Of a stretch of 64,000 nt of DNA, positions 43,092 to 52,047 are shown in pieces. The DNA lies in assembly GCF_014649715.1 (NCBI RefSeq), contig NZ_BMTO01000001.1:639396-703395 (forward strand). The letters run 5' to 3'. Within the stretch, counting starts at the first letter, position 1. Every line of letters begins with the position of its first letter. Source of the stretch: Streptomyces lateritius (GTDB lineage: Bacteria > Actinomycetota > Actinomycetes > Streptomycetales > Streptomycetaceae). Both the position numbers and the translations under genes were made by a program. Below the pieces are notes generated by a model. That model made no database searches and was not told where the DNA came from. It saw nothing but the letters and a program-made list of their open reading frames with translations.

Positions 43092-43586
43092 ATGCGCGCG
43101 CTTCATCGCAGGGCCGCCGCCCTCGTCTCGGCCGGCGCTCTGCTCGCCGGGATCGCCGTCGCCGCCGAGGTCCGCGCCGCTCCCGCTCCGCCGGAGGATC
43201 CCGCGGCCCCCGTCGCCGCGGAACCCGAGAACTTCGGCGCCTCCTGCCGGACGGACGTGGAGGGCTCCCGGGTCACCGCGTACTGCCACAACCCCTATCC
43301 CGGCACCGACCGCGTCCGTCTGCACGTCGAGTGCGACCGCTGGTGGGACGTGGACACCGACAGCGCCCCCGTCGACGTGGCCCCGACCGCCTACGTCCGG
43401 CTCTACGGGCGCTGCTGGAAGGAGGTCCGCTCGGCCTGGCTCACCCACCAGCCCGCCGAGAAGCCTCCCGCACCGGCTGAGGCGCCGCCCGGAGCGGGGC
43501 CGGGAGAGGCCGAGGCGCCTTCGGGCACCCCCGGGGAGCCGCTTTCCGAGGCTCCCGCGTCGGCTACGCCGGCCTCAAATCCCTGA
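43092..43586 (+). CDS. secreted hypothetical protein
   Basis: 164 residues. A Sec signal peptide about 1-29 (basic start, hydrophobic core, VRAA). Four Cys in the mature part (SCRTDVEG, AYCHNPYPG, VECDRWW, GRCWKEV) probably form two disulphides in a compact beta domain of about 70 residues. A Pro/Ala/Glu-rich tail of 45 residues completes it. Not recognised. It overlaps the convergent GntR gene by 23 bp at the 3' ends. Confidence 0.75.
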   Translation: MRALHRRAAALVSAGALLAGIAVAAEVRAAPAPPEDPAAPVAAEPENFGASCRTDVEGSRVTAYCHNPYPGTDRVRLHVECDRWWDVDTDSAPVDVAPTAYVRLYGRCWKEVRSAWLTHQPAEKPPAPAEAPPGAGPGEAEAPSGTPGEPLSEAPASATPASNP

Positions 43587-44244
43587 GGCACATGAACGGA
43601 TACCCGGCCGCCTCCGCCGCCGCCGTGTCCGCGTCGCCGTCCCGGATCGCCTCCACCAGGCGCGTGTGGTCCATGTGATGCTCCGGCCGCAGGTCCTGGC
43701 CCAGGTCGTCGCGCAGCCACTGGCGCAGGACGTGCCCCAGGTCGGCGTACAGCTCGGTCAGCACGTCGTTGTGCGAGGCGACCACCACCGCGTGGTGGAA
43801 GGCGCCGTCCGCCGTCACGAAGCGCTCGGCGTCGCCGGAGGCCCACGCCTCCTCGCGCCCCGCCAGCAGGACGTCCAGCTGCTTCAGGTCCCGCTCCGTG
43901 CGCCGCCGGGCCGCGAGCCGGGCCGCCGAGGACTCCAGCGTCGAGCGCAGCTCGGCGATGTGCCGGGGGTCGGACGCGGCGAACCGCCGGTGCATGACCC
44001 CCGCCAGTTCGCTGGTCGCGACGACGTACGTGCCGGATCCCTGCCGGATGTCGAGCAGACCGTTGTGGGCGAGCGCGCGGACCGCCTCGCGCACGGTGTT
44101 GCGGGCCACGCCCAGCTGCGAGACGAGTTCCGGTTCCGTCGGGATGCGTGACCCCACCGGCCACTCGCCGGAGGTGATCTGGTTCCGCAGCTCGGTGATC
44201 ACCTGATCGGAGAGCCCGGACCGCCGGGGAGAGCCGAGCGCCAT
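43564..44244 (-). CDS. GntR/FadR-family transcriptional regulator
   Basis: 226 residues from the ATG at 44244. Winged HTH with IPTEPELVSQLGVARNTVREAVRALAHNGLLDIRQGSGTYV at the N terminus, then an FCD all-helical ligand domain with FHHAVVVASHN and HHMDHTRLVEAI, where the Asp/His residues bind a metal in the family. Divergent from the MFS gene with inverted repeats between, so it likely represses that exporter until a small acid binds. Confidence 0.93.
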   Translation of the reverse strand: MALGSPRRSGLSDQVITELRNQITSGEWPVGSRIPTEPELVSQLGVARNTVREAVRALAHNGLLDIRQGSGTYVVATSELAGVMHRRFAASDPRHIAELRSTLESSAARLAARRRTERDLKQLDVLLAGREEAWASGDAERFVTADGAFHHAVVVASHNDVLTELYADLGHVLRQWLRDDLGQDLRPEHHMDHTRLVEAIRDGDADTAAAEAAGYPFMCLRDLRPA

Positions 44245-44289
44245 GGTGCACCTTCTCTGTGGTTCCCGAGTCGTTCGGGGTAGTTCCGG

Positions 44290-44322
44290 ATTGGACAACC
44301 AATCATCCCATGATTCTATGAT
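44290..44322 (+). promoter_or_regulatory. operator pair and -10 element between the GntR gene and the MFS gene
   Basis: ATTGG-N4-CCAAT (44290-44303) and AATCAT-CCC-ATGATT (44301-44315) are back-to-back perfect inverted repeats. TATGAT (44317-44322) follows, and 6 bases later the MFS ATG, so the message is probably leaderless and the operators block the polymerase. Confidence 0.6.
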
Positions 44323-44328
44323 GACCTC

Positions 44329-45654
44329 ATGCCTGACGAGCCGCAGACCCTCGAAACCGCCGCGCCCGCGGCCGACCGCGCCTCCTCGCCGGCCACCACG
44401 GTGCGGGATTCTCCCGCGCCGGCCCCTTCCGCGCCGGCCCCGCCCACCGCGTGGATCGCCCGGCTCGTCGTCGTCGGGCTCGTGCTCGCCGCGCTCAACC
44501 TCCGCCCGGCCATCACCAGCCTCGGCGCCCTGCTCGAAGAGGTCCGCGACGGCCTCCACATGAGCGGCAGCGTCGCCGGGGTCCTCACCTCCGTCCCCCC
44601 GCTCTGCTTCGCGATCTTCGGCATCACCGCCCCCCGCCTCGCCCGCCGCTTCGGTCCCGCCGCCGTCGTCTGCGCCGGCATGGCCGCGATCTTCGCGGGA
44701 CTCGCCGTCCGCCCCTTCGCCTCCGGCACCGTCGGCTTCCTCGCCGCCAGCGCCCTCGCCCTCATGGGCATCGCCGTCAGCAACGTCCTGATGCCCGTCA
44801 TCGTCAAGCGGTACTTCCCCGACCGCGTCGGCACCATGACCGGCCTCTACTCCATGGCGCTCGCCCTCGGCACCTCCCTGGCCGCCGCCGCGACCGTGCC
44901 CATGACCGAGGCCCTCGGCGGCGGTTGGCGCACCGGCCTCGGCCTCTGGGCGGTCCTCGCCGCCTTCGCCGTCCTGCCCTTCGTCCCACTGCTGCGCGAC
45001 CGGGGAAGGCACTTCGCGGCGCCCACCCCCGCCGTCCCGGCCCAGGGGGCGGCGTCGCCCCCGTCGGCGCCGCCGCTCCGGATCACCCGCAGCCGCACCG
45101 CCTGGGCCCTCGGCGCCTTCTTCGGCCTCCAGGCCACCGGCGCCTACATCACCATGGGCTGGATGCCGCAGATCTTCCGTGACGCCGGCGTCCCGGCCGG
45201 CACGGCCGGCGTGCTCCTCGCCGTGACGATGGTGATGGGCGTGCCGCTCGCGTTCGTCATCCCGCGCCTCGCCACCCGGCTCAAGAACCAGGGGCCCATC
45301 GCCGTCGCCCTCGCCCTGTGCGGCCTGACCGGCTACACCGGCCTCTACCTCGCGCCCGCCGCGGGCGCCTGGGCCTGGGCCCTCCTCCTCGGCGTCTCCA
45401 ACTGCGCCTTCCCCCTCGCGCTCACCATGATCGGCATGCGCTCGCGCACCGGCGCCGGCGTGGTCCGGCTCTCCGCCTTCGCGCAGAGCGTCGGCTACCT
45501 CATCTCCATCCCCGGCCCGCTCCTCGTCGGCGTCCTCTACCAGCACAGCGGCGGCTGGGGCCTGCCCATCGCCCTCATGGCCGGGCTGTTGCTGCCCCAG
45601 ATGGCCGTCGGCGTCCTCGCCGGAAGGGACCGGACCGTCGAGGACGAATGCTGA
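44329..45654 (+). CDS. MFS transporter, CynX/NimT type
   Basis: 441 residues from an ATG that directly follows a -10 element. Twelve hydrophobic helices after a polar Ala/Pro-rich N terminus of about 45 residues. The first helix reads LVLAALNLRPAITSLGALLEEV, a signature of CynX/NimT anion transporters (cyanate, nitroimidazole efflux relatives). Regulated by the divergent GntR gene, and followed by the 38-residue partner below. Confidence 0.9.
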   Translation: MPDEPQTLETAAPAADRASSPATTVRDSPAPAPSAPAPPTAWIARLVVVGLVLAALNLRPAITSLGALLEEVRDGLHMSGSVAGVLTSVPPLCFAIFGITAPRLARRFGPAAVVCAGMAAIFAGLAVRPFASGTVGFLAASALALMGIAVSNVLMPVIVKRYFPDRVGTMTGLYSMALALGTSLAAAATVPMTEALGGGWRTGLGLWAVLAAFAVLPFVPLLRDRGRHFAAPTPAVPAQGAASPPSAPPLRITRSRTAWALGAFFGLQATGAYITMGWMPQIFRDAGVPAGTAGVLLAVTMVMGVPLAFVIPRLATRLKNQGPIAVALALCGLTGYTGLYLAPAAGAWAWALLLGVSNCAFPLALTMIGMRSRTGAGVVRLSAFAQSVGYLISIPGPLLVGVLYQHSGGWGLPIALMAGLLLPQMAVGVLAGRDRTVEDEC

Positions 45655-45671
45655 GATGCGAGACTGGCCCC

Positions 45672-45788
45672 ATGCCAGTGCTCGACCCGAACCCTCAGAA
45701 CGGCCAGAAGAAGCTCCTCATCGTGCTCGGCGCGATGCTCGGAATCACGGTCGTCATCGCCGTCATCGCCTCGATCGCCTCACCGTGA
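45672..45788 (+). CDS. SGM_5486-family transporter-associated 38-residue protein
   Basis: ATG at 45672 to TGA at 45786-45788. A polar start with MPVLDPNPQNGQKK and one transmembrane helix. It begins 17 bp after the MFS gene. The sequence matches what I recall of the SGM_5486 small-protein family, always placed behind CynX-type MFS genes in Streptomyces. Probably a single-span partner of the exporter. Confidence 0.85.
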   Translation: MPVLDPNPQNGQKKLLIVLGAMLGITVVIAVIASIASP

Positions 45789-45972
45789 ACCCCCCCTCCG
45801 GCACCGCCTGAGCGGCCACCGGCGCCGCCGGGGTAGGGCCAACCCCCCGTCCCCTAGGGGGTGAGCGTCAGGGTGAAGTAGGTGGATCACCGGATGGGAC
45901 GGTTCTCGTCCGGTCCGTACGTTGGACACATCGCGGCGACCGGCCGCGGATCCAGCGACCCCGGAGGCGGCC

Positions 45973-46176
45973 ATGCCGGCCCGTACGCACACCCGGACCC
46001 CGTCCCCGTCCGCCGGTGTCGGCACGCGACTGCCCTGGTGGGCCCTCGCCCTCCCCGTGGCCGCCTTCGTCACCCTCCTCCTGCTCATCGCGGGACCGGC
46101 CGGGGCCCCCGCCGGAGGGGGCGACCCGTCGGTCGCCCACGTCCTGGAGGAGATCCGGCGGACACTGCCCGGCTGA
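45973..46176 (+). CDS. small single-span hypothetical protein
   Basis: 67 residues from the ATG at 45973 with GGAGG 7-11 bases before. A Thr/Arg/Pro-rich start, one hydrophobic helix (about 22-45) and a short outer tail ending HVLEEIRRTLPG. No family recognised. It lies before the SixA gene with 47 bp between, perhaps one transcript. Confidence 0.6.
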   Translation: MPARTHTRTPSPSAGVGTRLPWWALALPVAAFVTLLLLIAGPAGAPAGGGDPSVAHVLEEIRRTLPG

Positions 46177-46223
46177 CCCAACACCCTGCGCCCGACCGCA
46201 CGTTTCATGCGAAGCTGGAGCCC

Positions 46224-46742
46224 ATGAGCGTCGATACACCCCGCAGGATCGTGCTGCTCCGGCATGCCAAGGCCGACTGGCCCCAGGTCTCCGACCACGA
46301 ACGACCGCTCGCCGAGCGTGGCCGCAAGGACGCCCCCGTCGCGGGCCGCAAGCTCGCCGACACCGGGATCTCCTTCGATCAGGCACTCTGCTCCACCGCC
46401 GTGAGAACCCGGGAGACCTGGAAACTGGCCGTCCAGGAGCTGCCGCATCGTCCCAGGACCGTGTACGAGGAGCGGCTCTACGAGGCCTCGCTGGGCGAGC
46501 TCATCGCCCTGCTCAACGAGACCTCCGACGACGTCCGAGACCTGCTCGTCATCGGCCACAACCCCGGGATGCACGGCCTCGCCGACGCCCTCGCCGGCGA
46601 CTCCGAGGGCGACACCCTGCCCCGGATGAACCGGAGCGGCTTCCCGACCGCCGCCTTCGCCGTCATCACGTTCACCGGCACCTGGAAGTCCCTGGAGCAC
46701 GGCGTCGGCAGGCTCGTCGCCTTCTGGGCCCCGCACGAGTGA
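46224..46742 (+). CDS. SixA-type phosphohistidine phosphatase
   Basis: 172 residues. RHAKADW near the N terminus carries the phosphate-accepting His; the RTRETW block and GHNPGMHGLADAL provide the second His. The size and motifs match the SixA branch of histidine phosphatases. Two Arg of the active site are visible. Followed by a hairpin. Confidence 0.9.
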   Translation: MSVDTPRRIVLLRHAKADWPQVSDHERPLAERGRKDAPVAGRKLADTGISFDQALCSTAVRTRETWKLAVQELPHRPRTVYEERLYEASLGELIALLNETSDDVRDLLVIGHNPGMHGLADALAGDSEGDTLPRMNRSGFPTAAFAVITFTGTWKSLEHGVGRLVAFWAPHE

Positions 46743-46761
46743 CCCGTACCCCATGACAGAA

Positions 46762-46791
46762 AGGCCCGGTCACCGCTCGGTGACCGGGCCT
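46762..46791. terminator. 13-bp hairpin between sixA-like and serB genes
   Basis: Arms 46762-46774 and 46779-46791 pair perfectly around a 4-base loop, between two convergent genes. Confidence 0.85.
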
Positions 46792-46820
46792 CCCGCTGCG
46801 CCGACCCCCGCCGCTGCGCG

Positions 46821-48038
46821 TCAGTGCGGGAGATCCTCCTCGCCGCCGTCCGCCGCCTCGACCTCCTCGCGGGTGATCCCCAGCAGGTAGAGGACGGTGT
46901 CGAGGAAGGGCACGTTCACGGCCGTGTGGGCGGCCTCGCGCACCACCGGCTTGGCGTTGAAGGCCACACCGAGCCCGGCCGCGTTCAGCATGTCGAGGTC
47001 GTTGGCCCCGTCGCCGATGGCCACGGTCTGCGCCAGCGGCACCCCCGCCTCCGCGGCGAACCGGCGCAGCAGCCGGGCCTTGCCCGCCCGGTCCACGATC
47101 TCGCCCGTGACGCGGCCGGTCAGTCTGCCGTCCACGATCTCCAGCGTGTTGGCCGAGGCGAAGTCGAGCCCCAGCCGCTCCTTGAGATCGTCCGTGACCT
47201 GCGTGAAGCCGCCCGAGACGACACCCACCTGGTAGCCGAGCCGCTTGAGCGTACGGATGAGGGTGCGGGCGCCGGGGGTGAGCCGCACCTCGGCCCGTAC
47301 CTTGTCCACCACCGAGGCGTCGAGCCCGGCGAGGAGCTCCACCCGCGCGTGCAGGGACTGCTCGAAGTCCAGCTCGCCCCGCATCGCGGCCTCCGTCACC
47401 TCGGCGACCTTGTCCTCACAGCCCGCGTGCGCCGCGAACAGCTCGATGACCTCGTCCTGGATCAGCGTCGAGTCCACGTCCATGACCACCAGGCGCTGCG
47501 CCCGCCGGTGCAGCCCGGCCGAGACGACGGCCACGTCGACGCCGATGTGGTGCGCCTGGGTGGCCAGCGCGGTCCGCAGCGGCCCGGTCTCGCAGCCGGA
47601 GACGGCGAACTCGACGGCTGTCACCGGGTACTTCGCCAGGCGGAAGATACGGTCGATGTTGCCGCCGGTCCCCGTGATGCGGGCCGCTATGGCCGCCGTC
47701 TGCTCGGCGGTCAGCGGGTGTCCGAGCACGGTGACATGGGAACGTCCACTGCCGCGCGGACGGTTGTCGCCCGTGCCGGAGATGATCTCGGCCTGGAGCT
47801 TCAGCGACTCGGCCCAGCTGTGCACGGTGGCCCGCAGCTCGCCCGCCGAGGCGACGGTCGGCTCGGTGACGAGCGCGCACAGGACGAGGCGGCCGCGGGA
47901 CACGACCTGCTCGATGTCCACGACATCGACGGAGTAGGCGGCGAGGGTGTCGAAGAGCCCGGCGGTGATCCCGGGACGGTCCTTCCCGAAGATCTTGACG
48001 AGAAGGGTGGGAACGTCTGAGGTCTGCGATGCGCTCAT
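46821..48038 (-). CDS. serB: phosphoserine phosphatase SerB with N-terminal ACT domains
   Basis: 405 residues from the ATG at 48038; the open frame to 48227 is not used. Two ACT-like halves (about 10-85 and 95-180) come first. The HAD domain has VVMDVDSTLIQDEVIE (nucleophile Asp), SGGFTQVT and GDGANDLDML. It makes serine from phosphoserine, and serine may feed back through the ACT part. The 309-bp gap to the divergent FHA gene shows no motif I can name. Confidence 0.95.
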   Translation of the reverse strand: MSASQTSDVPTLLVKIFGKDRPGITAGLFDTLAAYSVDVVDIEQVVSRGRLVLCALVTEPTVASAGELRATVHSWAESLKLQAEIISGTGDNRPRGSGRSHVTVLGHPLTAEQTAAIAARITGTGGNIDRIFRLAKYPVTAVEFAVSGCETGPLRTALATQAHHIGVDVAVVSAGLHRRAQRLVVMDVDSTLIQDEVIELFAAHAGCEDKVAEVTEAAMRGELDFEQSLHARVELLAGLDASVVDKVRAEVRLTPGARTLIRTLKRLGYQVGVVSGGFTQVTDDLKERLGLDFASANTLEIVDGRLTGRVTGEIVDRAGKARLLRRFAAEAGVPLAQTVAIGDGANDLDMLNAAGLGVAFNAKPVVREAAHTAVNVPFLDTVLYLLGITREEVEAADGGEEDLPH

Positions 48039-48347
48039 GGTGGTTCCACCGTATCGGGCACCGGGTGCCACCACCGCCCCCGTCCCGCGTACCGGACACC
48101 CGGCGGGCCGCACCCTCTCCCACGGTAACGCTCCGGAACCGTCCGCTTCCATCGGAACATCCCGTACGCGGGGATCTGTACCCGTCTCCCGCGATCCGCA
48201 GGAGGTGCCCGGGCGGGGCCGGAGCACGACTGTGCCGGGTCTTCACACGGCCCGACTTTCGAACCGGGGGCCCGGCCTGAAATAGTTCCCTCCGGATGTT
48301 CGCCATCCCTGGACTCCCAGCGACGGGGGTACATCGGGGGACAAGTA

Positions 48348-50927
48348 GTGGGGCATGGAGTGCCAGAACTCGTACTGGAATTGAACGGAAGGACCTGGAC
48401 GCTCGATCCGTCCAGGTCGTACACCCTGGGACGTGATCCCCAGGGCGACGTGGTGATCGACGACGCCAGGGTCTCGTGGCGGCACGCCACGATCAGCTGG
48501 GGCGGCCGGAGTTGGGTCATCGAGGACCACGGCTCGACCAACGGCACCTTCGTGCAGGGGCAGCGGATCCACCAGTTGGAGATCGGCCCCGGCACCGCCG
48601 TGCACCTCGGCAACGCGACCGACGGGCCGCGGCTGAATCTCGCCGCCGGCGCCCCGGCGCAGCACCAGGCGCCCGCGCAGGCGACCCCGGCCCACCAGGC
48701 CGTCCCTGCGCAGCAGCAGGCCGCGGCGCAGGCGGACTGGGCCGCCCACCAGGCCCCGCCGCAGCAGCAGGGCTGGCAGCAGCAGCCCCCGCAGGCCCAG
48801 CAGCCGCACGGTCAGCAGCCCCCTTTCCCGCACCAGCAGGGCGGCCCCGTCGAGCAGTTGGCGCAGAAGGTGCCGGGGCAGGGCGGCGGCACCGCGGGGG
48901 TGCCGCCGGTCTACGGCGACCGCAGCCCCACCACGTTCCACCAGCTGGCCCTCGGCCATGTGATGCGGATCGGTCGTGCGCTGGAGAACGAGCTGGTCGT
49001 CTCCGACCTCCAGGTCTCGCGCCACCACGCCGAGTTCCACGCCACCCCCGACGGCCGTTTCGAGATCCGGGACCTCGGCTCCCACAACGGCACGTACGTC
49101 AACGGCCAGCCGATCGCCAAGGGCGGCTCCGTCCTCATCGGCCCCAACGACATCGTCGGTGTCGGTCACTCGACCTTCCGGATGGTCGGCGGCCAGCTCG
49201 AGGAGTTCGTCGACACCGGTGAGGTCTCCTTCTCGGCCCGCCACCTCACCGTCACGGTCGACGGCGGCAAGCAGATCCTGAAGGACGTCTCCTTCGGCGT
49301 CCCCGAGAAGTCGCTGATCGGCGTCATCGGCCCCTCCGGCTCCGGCAAGTCCACCCTGCTCAAGGCGCTGACCGGTTACCGCCCGGCTAACGAGGGCGAT
49401 GTCCTCTACGACAACCGGAGCCTCTACAAGCAGTTCGCCGAGCTGCGCCAGCGCATCGGACTGGTCCCGCAGGACGACATCCTGCACAAGGAGCTGACCG
49501 TCCAGAAGGCGCTCCGCTACGCGGCCAAGCTCCGCTTCCCCGGCGACACCGCCCCGGCCGAGCGCGAGGCCCGCATCGACGAGGTGCTGCGCGAGCTCAA
49601 GCTGGACATCCACAAGGAGAAGAAGGTCACCTCCCTCTCCGGTGGCCAGCGCAAGCGTGTCTCCGTCGCCCTGGAGCTCCTCACCAAGCCGTCGCTGATC
49701 TTCCTGGACGAGCCGACCTCCGGTCTCGACCCGGGTATGGACCGCGACGTCATGCAGCTGCTGCGCGGCCTCGCCGACGACGGCCGCACCGTCCTCGTCG
49801 TCACCCACTCGGTGGCCGAGCTGGGCCTGTGCGACAAGCTGCTCGTGATGGCGCCCGGCGGGTCGGTGGCCTACTTCGGTCCGCCGGAGGAGGCGCTGAA
49901 CTTCTTCGGCTACAGCACCTGGGCCGACGTCTTCTCCGCCTTCGAGAACTACCGCGACTACGACTGGGCGGGCCGCTGGAAGGGCTCGCAGCACTACCAG
50001 ATGTACGCCGCGGACATCGACGCCGTCGCCGCGCAGCCCGTCCAGATGCCGCAGCAGGCCATGTCCAGGCCGCCCAAGCCGCAGGGCTGGGGCTCCCAGC
50101 TGTGGACGCTGATCCGCCGGTACTCCTCGGTCATCGCCTCCGACAAGGGCTTCATGGGCCTGATGGTGATCCTGCCGGCCGTTCTCGGCCTGGTCTCGGT
50201 CGTCATCCCCGCCGACTTCGGCCTCGCGCCGCCGAAGCCCCCGTCCCGCTTCAACGGCGACGCCGGCACGATCATGCTCATCCTCGCGGTCGGCATGTGC
50301 TTCTCGGGCGCCGCCAACTCCGTACGAGAACTGATCAAGGAACGAGTCATCTACGAACGGGAGCGGGCCACCGGCCTGTCCCGCTCGGCGTACCTCATGT
50401 CCAAGGTCATCGTCCTCGGCCTGATCACCGCCCTGCAGGGCGTGATCATCTGCGGCATCGGCTTCGCCACCCGCGAGCTGCCCGCGGAGGGCCTGGTCAT
50501 GCCGCCGGCCGTCGAGCTGTGCGTCACGATCATCGCGCTCGGCTTCACCTCGATGATGTTCGGCCTGGTCATCTCGTCGCTGGTGAAGACCGCCGAGAAG
50601 ACGATGCCGCTGCTCGTCATGTTCGCGATCGTCCAGGTCGTGTTCACCGGCATCCTCTTCCAGGTGTACGGATCGCCCGGCCTGGAGCAGTTCGCCTGGC
50701 TGATGCCGTCCCGCTGGGCCATCGCGGCCGCGGGATCGACCCTCGACCTCGCGCACCTGATGCCGCCGTGGGACCACAAGGACCCGACCAACCTGGACCC
50801 GCTGTGGGACCACACGGTCGGCCAGTGGGGCTTCAACCTCACGATCCTGCTGCTCATCGGCATCGCCTGCGGCTTCGCGGTGGCGCGCCTGCTGCGCCGC
50901 CACGAGCCCGAGGTCATGCGCAAGTAG
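48348..50927 (+). CDS. FHA-FHA-ABC transporter fusion (ABC-2 type exporter)
   Basis: 859 residues from a GTG with CGGGGGA before it. FHA1 (about 10-95, YTLGRDPQGDVVIDD and HATISW), a Gln/Ala/His/Pro-rich linker (about 100-165), FHA2 (about 185-265, RIGRALENELVVSDLQVSRHHAEF), an ABC ATPase with Walker A GPSGSGKST, signature LSGGQRKRVSVAL and LIFLDEPTSGLDPG, then six ABC-2 helices. Such fusions act downstream of Ser/Thr kinases that phosphorylate partners read by the FHA domains. Substrate not known. Confidence 0.93.
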   Translation: MGHGVPELVLELNGRTWTLDPSRSYTLGRDPQGDVVIDDARVSWRHATISWGGRSWVIEDHGSTNGTFVQGQRIHQLEIGPGTAVHLGNATDGPRLNLAAGAPAQHQAPAQATPAHQAVPAQQQAAAQADWAAHQAPPQQQGWQQQPPQAQQPHGQQPPFPHQQGGPVEQLAQKVPGQGGGTAGVPPVYGDRSPTTFHQLALGHVMRIGRALENELVVSDLQVSRHHAEFHATPDGRFEIRDLGSHNGTYVNGQPIAKGGSVLIGPNDIVGVGHSTFRMVGGQLEEFVDTGEVSFSARHLTVTVDGGKQILKDVSFGVPEKSLIGVIGPSGSGKSTLLKALTGYRPANEGDVLYDNRSLYKQFAELRQRIGLVPQDDILHKELTVQKALRYAAKLRFPGDTAPAEREARIDEVLRELKLDIHKEKKVTSLSGGQRKRVSVALELLTKPSLIFLDEPTSGLDPGMDRDVMQLLRGLADDGRTVLVVTHSVAELGLCDKLLVMAPGGSVAYFGPPEEALNFFGYSTWADVFSAFENYRDYDWAGRWKGSQHYQMYAADIDAVAAQPVQMPQQAMSRPPKPQGWGSQLWTLIRRYSSVIASDKGFMGLMVILPAVLGLVSVVIPADFGLAPPKPPSRFNGDAGTIMLILAVGMCFSGAANSVRELIKERVIYERERATGLSRSAYLMSKVIVLGLITALQGVIICGIGFATRELPAEGLVMPPAVELCVTIIALGFTSMMFGLVISSLVKTAEKTMPLLVMFAIVQVVFTGILFQVYGSPGLEQFAWLMPSRWAIAAAGSTLDLAHLMPPWDHKDPTNLDPLWDHTVGQWGFNLTILLLIGIACGFAVARLLRRHEPEVMRK

Positions 50928-50941
50928 TCGCGGCCGGACGC

Positions 50942-50982
50942 GCCGAAGGGCGGCACCCCAGCACGGGTGCCGCCCTTTCGGC
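50942..50982. terminator. 17-bp hairpin between convergent genes
   Basis: Arms 50942-50958 and 50965-50982 with a single T bulge and a 6-base loop. Confidence 0.8.
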
Positions 50983-51008
50983 GTGTCTGCTCAGCGTCCG
51001 TCAGCAGC

Positions 51009-51770
51009 TCAGTAGGCGCTGTTGACGTTGTCCATGGAGCCGTAGCGGTCGGCGGCGTAGTTGCAGGCCGCGACGATGTTGGCGACCGGGTCGTACTGGT
51101 CGAACTTGGTGCCCGGCACGTGGTAGGCCTTGAAGGTCGGGTAGATGACCTGGAGCAGGCCCTTCGACGGGACGCCGTTGATCGCGTTGATGTCCCAGTT
51201 GTTGATGGCCCGCGGGTTACCGCTGGACTCCCGCATGATGTTGCGGTGGATGCCCTCGTAGGTGCCCGGGATGTTGTGCTTGTCCATGATGAACAGCGCC
51301 TCGCGGATCCAGCCGTCCAGGTTGTTCGCGAAGACCGGCGTGCGGGCGGCGGCACGGCTCGCGGCCGCCTTCGCCTCGGCGCGCTTCTTAGCGTCCGCCT
51401 TGGCCTTGGCCTCGGCCTTCGCCTTGGCGTCCGCCTTCGCCTTCGCGTCCGCCTTGGCCTTGGCGGCGGCCTTGGCCTTCGCCTCGGCGGCGGCCTTGAG
51501 CTTCGCCTCCGCCTCCTGCTTGGCCTTCAGGCCAAGGACCGTGTGCTGGTCGGTGAGGCTCGCGTGGAGGGCCTTGGCCTGTGCGCTGTCGGCGTTGTAG
51601 CCCCAGGCGACCTGCTGGGTGTTGACCAGCGCCTGCGGCTCGGTCTGAGCGGCGGCGTTACCGGGCACGAGGGTGAAGGCGACGGCGGCGGCGCCGAGGG
51701 CGGCGACACCGGCGACAGAGGCCTTGTAGGTCTTGCTCAGACGACTGTGGCCAGGAGTGTTCGCAGACAT
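51009..51770 (-). CDS. secreted transglycosylase-like (SLT) protein with a Lys/Ala-rich linker
   Basis: 253 residues from the ATG at 51770. Signal peptide with a basic stretch and a hydrophobic core ending GNAAAQ (about 42). A region from about 85 to 145 is almost only Ala, Lys, Glu and Asp, in repeats of AKAKADAKAKAEAKAK type, likely a rigid helix. The C-terminal SLT domain has catalytic Glu in IMRESSGNPRAINNWD and the GVPSKGLLQVIYPTF motif. Probably cleaves peptidoglycan glycan strands. Confidence 0.88.
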   Translation of the reverse strand: MSANTPGHSRLSKTYKASVAGVAALGAAAVAFTLVPGNAAAQTEPQALVNTQQVAWGYNADSAQAKALHASLTDQHTVLGLKAKQEAEAKLKAAAEAKAKAAAKAKADAKAKADAKAKAEAKAKADAKKRAEAKAAASRAAARTPVFANNLDGWIREALFIMDKHNIPGTYEGIHRNIMRESSGNPRAINNWDINAINGVPSKGLLQVIYPTFKAYHVPGTKFDQYDPVANIVAACNYAADRYGSMDNVNSAY

Positions 51771-51944
51771 GCAGGAGTACCTCTTCGAATCGCAGGGGGG
51801 TCGCTCAGGCCGGGGCGGCGCTGCGCCTAGCTCGGCGGCGACGGATGCAATTCTTAGCGGCAGCAAAATCCTGTGGCAAAGGTGTGACGTACGACCCCGG
51901 GTAGTGGATCAGGGGCCCGTGCACAGCGCACCGAAACCCACCCG

Positions 51945-51963
51945 AGACCGCCCTATACGGTCT
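51945..51963 (-). promoter_or_regulatory. inverted repeat AGACCG-N7-CGGTCT with a central TATAGG
   Basis: Perfect 6-bp arms around a 7-base core that, on the minus strand, reads TATAGGG, usable as a -10 box for the SLT gene about 180 bp downstream. Candidate operator or promoter element. I see nothing else certain in this 277-bp gap. Confidence 0.35.
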
Positions 51964-52047
51964 TCATCTGCCTCTTACGCGTCCACTAGGGACCTTCGTA
52001 AGTGACCTGCGTCCTATGCGCGGCCTCACATCGGGCCCCTGACGAAC

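Noticed and set aside
51327..51515. DNA-level tandem repeat or minisatellite in the Lys/Ala linker
   Set aside because: The repetition is at the amino-acid level with varied codons and unequal unit lengths; no long exact DNA repeat is present.
51771..52047. c-di-AMP (ydaO) riboswitch upstream of the transglycosylase-like gene
   Set aside because: Such riboswitches often precede cell-wall hydrolases in actinomycetes, but I could not find the conserved core segments in the minus strand. A covariance-model search would decide.
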